DNA of 64,000 nt from Sarcina ventriculi (GTDB taxonomy: Bacteria; Bacillota; Clostridia; Clostridiales; Clostridiaceae), in contig NZ_UAUL01000009.1 of NCBI RefSeq assembly GCF_900456775.1, forward strand, positions 124,001 to 188,000, read 5' to 3'. Positions 58,603 to 64,000 of the stretch are shown piece after piece (position 1 is the first letter of the stretch; every line of letters begins with the position of its first letter). A model generated the notes under the pieces. The model did no database searches. It saw only the letters and a list, made by a program, of their open reading frames with translations, and was not told the origin of the DNA. Position numbers and translations under genes: made by a program.

Positions 58603-58629
58603 GAAAATATAAAAAAGAGGTGGGATTTT

Positions 58630-60417
58630 TTGCCTATTCCAGAGCATATTATAGAAAAAGTAAAGGAAGAAAATGACATAGTTGATGTTATATCAGATGT
58701 TGTTAGGCTTAAAAGAACTGGAAAAAATTATAGTGGGTTGTGTCCTTTTCATCATGAAAAGACACCATCTTTTAGTGTTTCTCAGGATAAGCAGATATTT
58801 AAATGTTTTGGATGTGGTGAAACAGGAAATGTTATAAGCTTTGTTATGAAAAATAAATCTATGACTTTCCCAGAAGCAGTAGGATATCTAGCGGATAGAG
58901 CAAACATTACTTTAGAATTTGAAGATAAAAAATTATCTGTAATTCAAAAAAAGAAAGAAAATATATATAAAATAAATCGAATAATGGGAAGATATTATTA
59001 TAGCAATCTATTGAAAAATAAAATTGCTATGGAGTATTTTTTAAGAAGGGGTATAAATGAGAATATATTAAGAAAATTTGGGCTTGGATATTCTCTTGAA
59101 GGATGGCAAAATTCAGTAAATTATTTAAAAAAATTAGGTATAAGTGAAAATTTAATGCTTGAAACTGGATTTGTTGTAAAAAGTGAGAAGGGTAGAATAT
59201 ACGATAGATTTAGAAATAGAGTTATGTTTCCAGTTTTTGATCATAATGGAAAAGTGATTGGTTTTGGTGGGCGTGTATTAGATGATTCTAAGCCTAAATA
59301 TTTAAACTCTCCAGAAACTATATTATTTCAAAAGGGAACAAATCTTTATGGATTAAATTTTGCAGTTAAAGCTGGTCTTCCAAATAAAGAAATAATTATA
59401 GTTGAGGGATATATGGATTGTATATCATTACATCAATGTGGAATTACCAATTCAGTAGCATCTTTAGGAACTGCACTTACAGAAAAACAAAGTAGACTTT
59501 TAAAAAGATATGTAGATAAAGTTATAATAGCATATGATGCAGATGTTGCAGGACAGATGGCAACTCTTAGGGGGCTTGATATTTTAAGAGAAGCAGGTCT
59601 TGAAGTTGCAGTTTTAAATATTCCTATGGGAAAAGATCCAGATGAATTTATAAGAGCAAATGGAAAGGATGCTTTTTTAACTCTTATAAAAAATTCAGAG
59701 AGCCTTATGGATTATAAACTTAGAAGAGCTAAGGAAGGGTTAAACTTTAACAATTTTAAAGATGTGGATATATATTCTCAAAGATTGGTTGATATATTTA
59801 AATTTTTAGATCCATTAGAGAGAAGTATTTATATAAAGAAAGTTTCTGAAGATACAAAATTTTCAGAGCAAGCTTTAATTGATTTATTAAATAGAAATCT
59901 TAAGATAGATTATAAAAATGAATATAAAATGAATAATATAAAAGAATATGGAACAAAATTAAATATAGAACCTATTTACATAAAATGGGAAAGAAATATG
60001 CTTAAGCTTTTATGTAAAGAAAAATGGCATGTTGATATTAGAAATACTTTGACAAAAGATGATTTTATTGATGAAGAACATAAAGAAATTATGGACTTAA
60101 TTTTAGATACCTTAAATGATACAGATTTTGAAAATTTAAATAAAAAAATTGAAATAAAATGTGAAAATCCAAAACTTTTAAAAGAATGGTTAAATATTAG
60201 AGAACTAGAGTTTTCAGATAATTTTTCAGATATAGATATTTTTATAAAAGATTATAAGTATAGAATAAATAAATATAAATTAGAGCAAGAAAACAAAAAT
60301 ATTAAGAAAAGTTTAGGTGTTTTTGAAAGAGAAGGTAATATAGCAAAAGCTATGGAATTGGTTAAAAAATCAAAAGATATTAGTGATAAACTTAAGGAAC
60401 TAGAAAGGAGCAAATAA
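58630..60417 (+). CDS. dnaG: DNA primase
   Basis: DnaG makes RNA primers at the replication fork. The 595-residue protein has an N-terminal CHC2 zinc domain (C38, H41, C59, C62), a TOPRIM core with VEGYMDC and AYDADVAG, and a helicase-binding C-terminus. The start is TTG after GAGGTGGG. It heads the dnaG-rpoD operon, a conserved arrangement that ties replication to the main sigma factor. Confidence 0.96.
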   Translation: MPIPEHIIEKVKEENDIVDVISDVVRLKRTGKNYSGLCPFHHEKTPSFSVSQDKQIFKCFGCGETGNVISFVMKNKSMTFPEAVGYLADRANITLEFEDKKLSVIQKKKENIYKINRIMGRYYYSNLLKNKIAMEYFLRRGINENILRKFGLGYSLEGWQNSVNYLKKLGISENLMLETGFVVKSEKGRIYDRFRNRVMFPVFDHNGKVIGFGGRVLDDSKPKYLNSPETILFQKGTNLYGLNFAVKAGLPNKEIIIVEGYMDCISLHQCGITNSVASLGTALTEKQSRLLKRYVDKVIIAYDADVAGQMATLRGLDILREAGLEVAVLNIPMGKDPDEFIRANGKDAFLTLIKNSESLMDYKLRRAKEGLNFNNFKDVDIYSQRLVDIFKFLDPLERSIYIKKVSEDTKFSEQALIDLLNRNLKIDYKNEYKMNNIKEYGTKLNIEPIYIKWERNMLKLLCKEKWHVDIRNTLTKDDFIDEEHKEIMDLILDTLNDTDFENLNKKIEIKCENPKLLKEWLNIRELEFSDNFSDIDIFIKDYKYRINKYKLEQENKNIKKSLGVFEREGNIAKAMELVKKSKDISDKLKELERSK

Positions 60418-60443
60418 GATATATGGTGGAAGGCGGTAATAAT

Positions 60444-61556
60444 ATGAAAACTAAAGTAACAGCCAAAGAAGGAAACAAAAATAATAAGGCTGATATGAAA
60501 GATAAATCTACAAAAATGGTTTTAGTTAAAAAACTGATAGAAAAAGGTAAAAAAAGTGGTGCATTAACTTATAAAGAAATAATGGATGAATTAGATGAAA
60601 TAGATTTAAGTCCAGATCAAATAGAAAAAATATATGAAGTATTAGAATCTATGGGAATCGAAGTTATAAGTGATATAGAACAAGAAAGTGTTGAAGAAGA
60701 TTTAGATTTAAGTGTTCCAGAAGGAATTGCTATAGATGACCCTGTAAGAATGTACTTAAAAGAAATAGGAAAAGTTCCACTATTATCATCAGAGGAAGAG
60801 ATAGAACTTGCAAATAGAATCGAAAATGGTGATCAATATGCTAAGAAAAAATTAGCAGAAGCCAATCTTAGACTTGTTGTAAGTATAGCTAAAAGATATG
60901 TAGGAAGAGGTATGTTATTTTTAGATCTTATACAAGAGGGTAATTTAGGGCTTATAAAAGCTGTTGAAAAATTTGATTATAGAAAGGGATTTAAGTTTTC
61001 AACTTATGCTACATGGTGGATTAGACAGGCGATAACAAGAGCAATAGCCGATCAAGCAAGAACTATAAGAATACCAGTTCATATGGTTGAAACTATAAAT
61101 AAACTTATAAGAATTCAAAGACAATTGCTTCAAGAATTAGGAAGAGATCCTCTACCAGAAGAATTATCTAAGCATATGGATATGCCTGTTGATAAAGTAC
61201 GTGAGATATTAAAAATTGCTCAAGAACCAGTTTCTTTGGAAACACCAATAGGAGAAGAAGAAGATTCACATCTTGGAGATTTTATACCAGATGATGATGC
61301 ACCTGCTCCAGCAGAAGCAGCTGCATTTACAATGCTTAAAGAACAACTTATAAATGTCTTAGATACTTTAACTCCAAGGGAAGAAAAAGTATTAAGATTA
61401 AGATTTGGCTTAGATGATGGAAGAGCAAGAACATTAGAGGAAGTTGGTAAAGAATTTAACGTAACAAGGGAAAGAATTAGACAAATAGAAGCTAAAGCAC
61501 TTAGAAAATTGAGACATCCAAGTAGAAGTAAAAAACTAAAAGATTATTTGGATTAA
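60444..61556 (+). CDS. rpoD: RNA polymerase primary sigma factor (SigA/RpoD)
   Basis: The housekeeping sigma factor, 370 residues from ATG 60444. Region 1.1-like helices are followed by region 1.2 ([11 protein letters not shown]), region 2 ([21 protein letters not shown] split over the -10 recognition helix), region 3 and region 4 ([20 protein letters not shown]). ATG 60444 has AAGGCGG 7 bases upstream; an in-frame ATG at 60423 with AAAGGAG 12 bases upstream is the alternative. A terminator follows. Confidence 0.96.
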   Translation: MKTKVTAKEGNKNNKADMKDKSTKMVLVKKLIEKGKKSGALTYKEIMDELDEIDLSPDQIEKIYEVLESMGIEVISDIEQESVEEDLDLSVPEGIAIDDPVRMYLKEIGKVPLLSSEEEIELANRIENGDQYAKKKLAEANLRLVVSIAKRYVGRGMLFLDLIQEGNLGLIKAVEKFDYRKGFKFSTYATWWIRQAITRAIADQARTIRIPVHMVETINKLIRIQRQLLQELGRDPLPEELSKHMDMPVDKVREILKIAQEPVSLETPIGEEEDSHLGDFIPDDDAPAPAEAAAFTMLKEQLINVLDTLTPREEKVLRLRFGLDDGRARTLEEVGKEFNVTRERIRQIEAKALRKLRHPSRSKKLKDYLD

Positions 61557-61580
61557 GCACCTTTATATAAGGTGCTTTTC
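61555..61580 (+). terminator. Intrinsic terminator of the dnaG-rpoD operon
   Basis: AAGCACCTT pairs with AAGGTGCTT around TATAT and is followed by T. It overlaps the rpoD stop codon. Confidence 0.85.
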
Positions 61581-61624
61581 CTTTAATAATAAAAAAATAA
61601 AACGCATTAAGAAAGAGAGAGATT

Positions 61625-62317
61625 ATGGAACTTAGCAAAAGATTAATGAAAATAGCAAGTTATGTAAATTATTGTGAAGCCATAGCGGATATAGGAACAG
61701 ACCATGGATATATACCTATATATCTTGTGAAAAATAATAAATGTAATAGTGCTATTGCTAGTGATATAAACAAGGGGCCGATAGAGAAAGCATCAACTAA
61801 TATAAGATTTGAAGGACTTTCTGAGAAGATTAAATGCCTTTTAGGGGGAGGGCTTAAACCTCTAAAAGTAGGAGAAGTAAATGGAGTTATAATTGCTGGA
61901 ATGGGAGGAAATTTAATAAGAGATATTATTTTAGAAGATATAGAAAAGGTTAAATTATATGACTTTTTAATACTACAACCTGCCCAAAATCCAGAAGTTT
62001 TAAGGGAATTTTTATATAATAATAATTTTGAGATATTAAATGAAGATTTGATATTAGATGATGGAAAGTTTTATGAACTCTTTAAAGTGAAATATAATGA
62101 AAATGCTAAAAAAATAAATATTAAGGATGAAATATCTTATGAGATAAGCTCTATTTTGCTAGAAAGCAATAATAGTTTAGTAAAAGATTATATAAAATCA
62201 AAAATAAAAAAGTACGAAAATATAATAAGTTATATAAAAGATGATACAAGTCTTGCTAAAAAGAAAAAAGATATTTTAAATGAAAAGATAGATAAGCTTA
62301 AGGAGATGATTTCTTGA
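61625..62317 (+). CDS. trmK: tRNA (adenine22-N1)-methyltransferase
   Basis: TrmK makes m1A22 in tRNA. The 230-residue protein starts with LSKRLMKIASYV and has the SAM motif DIGTDHGYIPIYLV, followed by IIAGMGGNLI, both diagnostic of the family. The C-terminal helices form its coiled-coil end. Its stop overlaps the start of the next gene. trmK and the nif3-like gene follow rpoD in most Firmicutes. Confidence 0.93.
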   Translation: MELSKRLMKIASYVNYCEAIADIGTDHGYIPIYLVKNNKCNSAIASDINKGPIEKASTNIRFEGLSEKIKCLLGGGLKPLKVGEVNGVIIAGMGGNLIRDIILEDIEKVKLYDFLILQPAQNPEVLREFLYNNNFEILNEDLILDDGKFYELFKVKYNENAKKINIKDEISYEISSILLESNNSLVKDYIKSKIKKYENIISYIKDDTSLAKKKKDILNEKIDKLKEMIS

Positions 62318-63111
62318 TATTAAAGGATATTATAGGATATGTTGAAGAGATAGCACCAATAAATTTAAAAGAAAATTTTGATAATGTTGGTTTAATTGTA
62401 GGAAGTGATAAAAGCAATATAAAAAATGTTTTAGTTGCTTTAGATTGTACAAAAAAAGTTATAGAGGAAGCAAAATCTATAAATGCTGATTTGATTTTAA
62501 CTCACCATCCGCTTATATTTAGAAAGATAAATTCTGTAACAGATAATACTCTCTTAGGCGCTAAAATAATAGAACTTATAAAATCAGATATAAATGTTTA
62601 TTCAGCTCATACTAATTTAGATAGTGCAAAGGGAGGAATAAATGATACAATAGCACAAATTTTAGAATATGAAACTTGCAGTATAATAGATGAATCTACC
62701 GAAGATAAAGAGTGTGGGATAGGTAGATTCTTGAAATTGAAAAATGAAAATACTTTAGAAGATATAATAAATTTATTTAAAAGTGAATTAGATATTAAAG
62801 ATTTAAGATATACAGGGAACTTAAATGATAAAGTAACAAAAGTGGCTATAATAAATGGTAGTGGTCAAGATTTTTTTGAAATATCTAGGAATTTAGGAGC
62901 AGAATTGATAATGACAGGGGATACTACTTATCATTTTACATCTGATTATACTGAAATGGGAATAGATATAATAGATTTAGGACACTTTAATTCAGAATGG
63001 CCAGTTTTTGTAAAGATAGTTAAAGAATTAGAAAAAAAAATAAGGCACAAAAATCAAGATATTAAATTTTATTATTCAAAAGTTTCAAAAGATCCATATA
63101 ATTTTATTTAA
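62314..63111 (+). CDS. Nif3-like dinuclear metal centre protein
   Basis: A 265-residue protein of the NIF3/YqfO family, with HHPLIF and HTNLDSAKGG providing metal ligands for a dinuclear site. It lacks the inserted PII-like domain of the longer Bacillus YqfO (about 370 residues). The family has been annotated as GTP cyclohydrolase type 2-like, but its true role is uncertain. The start is TTG, 5-6 bases after AAGGAGATG, overlapping trmK by four bases. Confidence 0.9.
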   Translation: MILKDIIGYVEEIAPINLKENFDNVGLIVGSDKSNIKNVLVALDCTKKVIEEAKSINADLILTHHPLIFRKINSVTDNTLLGAKIIELIKSDINVYSAHTNLDSAKGGINDTIAQILEYETCSIIDESTEDKECGIGRFLKLKNENTLEDIINLFKSELDIKDLRYTGNLNDKVTKVAIINGSGQDFFEISRNLGAELIMTGDTTYHFTSDYTEMGIDIIDLGHFNSEWPVFVKIVKELEKKIRHKNQDIKFYYSKVSKDPYNFI

Positions 63112-63218
63112 AAATTTTAATGAAATTAGCATCAAATTTTTAGCTATAAAACTAATGTGTTTTGGATAATATTAAGAGTGTAAAGATTATAATGAACATA
63201 AATTTTAATAAAAATATG

Positions 63219-63247
63219 TTGTAAAATTTATGACTATGTGATAATAT
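63219..63247 (+). promoter_or_regulatory. rnpB promoter
   Basis: TTGTAA (63219-63224) and TAATAT (63242-63247) are 17 bases apart. The mature RNA start is eight bases downstream, as expected for SigA. Confidence 0.7.
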
Positions 63248-63254
63248 TAATTTT

Positions 63255-63596
63255 GCGAGTAAGCCAGATAATCGCTGCTAACTTAAGTTAGGAGAGGAAA
63301 GTCCGAGCTCCATAGGGCAGGGTGCTGGATAACGTCCAGTGAAGGCGACTTTAAGGATAGTGCAACAGAGATATACCGCCTAAATTTTTTAGGTAAGGGT
63401 GGAAAGGTGAGGTAAGAGCTCACCAGCATATAGGTGACTATATGGCTATGTAAACCCCACCTGGAGCAAGGCTAAATAGAAGGACATATAGGGATTGCCC
63501 GTCCCGTCCTCGGGTATGCCGCTTGAGCCTAATGGTAACGTTAGGCCTAGATAGATGATTATCAAATACAGAACTCGGCTTATAGACTTGTCTCGT
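63255..63596 (+). ncRNA. rnpB: RNase P RNA, type A
   Basis: The catalytic RNA that trims the 5' end of pre-tRNA. Universal segments are present in order: GAGAGGAAAGTCCGAGCTCC, CATAGGGCAGGGTG, a GTGCAACAGAGA stretch, AAGGGTGGAAAGGTG with GGTAAGAGCTCACC, and the CCGCTTGAG and ACTCGGCTTAT 3' parts. The 3' end pairs with the 5' end to form P1. The layout is the ancestral type A rather than the Bacillus type B. The ends are set by P1 and are good to a few bases. Confidence 0.95.
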
Positions 63597-63598
63597 AT

Positions 63599-63645
63599 AA
63601 AAGCTTCTAAAATCGTTGAAATTTCTTCGATTCGAAGCTTTTTTA
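63599..63645 (+). terminator. Intrinsic terminator of rnpB
   Basis: AAAAGCTTC and GAAGCTTTT form the outer stem, and AATCG and CGATT the inner one. A T-run follows the outer arm. Confidence 0.88.
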
Positions 63646-63770
63646 TTTATATAAATAGATATTATAATATAATGATTATGATTAAATAAGTTAGGATAGT
63701 TTTAAATAATATTAAATTCAGCATTAAAATAAAGCCATAAATTAAAATTTAATATTGAGAGGTGAGATAT

Positions 63771-64000
63771 GTGAATAATGAGCTTTTAATGGATTATATT
63801 AGTATAGTTAGAAATTATTTAAACTATACATATAGTGATAAAATAGAAGTTAGCGATAGAAATGCTTTAACATTTTTTTATTTGGCAAAATATTCGAATA
63901 TTAAAGAAAAAAAATTAACTGATGAAGAAACTATAAAAAGCATGACTAAAGGAGAAAACGATAAGGGGATTTGTGGAATTTATATGAACGATGAAAATAG
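63771..64000 (+). CDS. Unidentified protein, N-terminal part (runs off the window)
   Basis: A frame opens at GTG 63771, 5-6 bases after GAGAGGTGA, and stays open for 76 codons to the window edge. It begins MNNELLMDYISIVRNYLNY. The fragment is hydrophilic, with no motif I recognise. It is probably a real gene given the good site, but the function cannot be stated. Confidence 0.65.
   Translation, partial: MNNELLMDYISIVRNYLNYTYSDKIEVSDRNALTFFYLAKYSNIKEKKLTDEETIKSMTKGENDKGICGIYMNDEN

Larger units (their letters stand above)
58076..58629. other. Long AT-rich intergenic region upstream of dnaG
   Basis: About 550 bases lie between the divergent CotS-like gene and dnaG. It holds one possible 21-codon frame (58334-58399) and the dnaG promoter near its right end; I see nothing else that is gene-like. 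The base composition is even more AT-rich than the surroundings. Confidence 0.5.

Overview
The window is a stretch of AT-rich chromosome from an endospore-forming, anaerobic Firmicute, most likely Clostridium sensu stricto. The grounds are very low GC, strong AGGAGG-type ribosome binding sites, frequent TTG and GTG starts, a pyruvate:ferredoxin oxidoreductase, sporulation genes (spoIIA operon, spoVAC-AD-AE, gpr, spoIIP, yqfC/yqfD), a CBS-DRTGG pyrophosphatase and a type A RNase P RNA. Gene order recalls the C. perfringens branch, but the species cannot be fixed from sequence reading alone. I see no tRNA, rRNA, insertion sequence, prophage or CRISPR array.

Layout. 1-9.0 kb: end of parE, parC, a DJ-1/PfpI protein, an M16 peptidase, recJ (frame broken near its 3' end), murG and a flavodoxin. 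9.2-20 kb: pyruvate:ferredoxin oxidoreductase, a Cys/His-rich DUF1292 protein, a HAD phosphatase, the CBS-pyrophosphatase (minus strand), a Ca2+ P-type ATPase, a hypothetical and deoC. 20-26 kb: a Lon-family protease with a degenerate P-loop, then spoIIAA-spoIIAB-sigF and spoVAC-spoVAD-spoVAE. 26-43.5 kb: the conserved Firmicute block comEC(short)-holA-rpsT-gpr-spoIIP-lepA-hemW-hrcA-grpE-dnaK-dnaJ-prmA-rsmE-mtaB-HIT. 43.6-64 kb: rpsU-yqfC-yqfD-pgpH-ybeY-dgkA/PAP2-cdd-era-recO-DUF4342-ccpN-like-ppdK, then cls, a CotS-like kinase, dnaG-rpoD-trmK-nif3, rnpB and the start of an unidentified gene.

The genes are mostly housekeeping: topology, repair and replication (parE/parC, recJ, recO, holA, dnaG), translation and RNA modification (lepA, prmA, rsmE, mtaB, ybeY, era, trmK), heat shock (hrcA operon under CIRCE), pyruvate metabolism (PFOR, ppdK) and sporulation. 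Relative to the Bacillus order, yqeY and phoH are absent from their usual places and comEC lacks its C-terminal hydrolase domain.

The most unusual signal is in translation initiation. Three unlinked genes (ppaC, the Lon-like protease and lepA) each have a strong Shine-Dalgarno sequence 37-46 nt upstream of the only usable start codon, with a 10-bp hairpin filling the gap, so that folding would restore roughly normal spacing. The hairpin sequences differ but the architecture is shared. In addition recO appears to start at CTG, a ccpN-like gene has its Shine-Dalgarno buried in a 9-bp hairpin, and the rpsT leader has a hairpin loop complementary to its own Shine-Dalgarno. Candidate Spo0A boxes lie upstream of the Lon-like gene, spoIIAA and dnaG.
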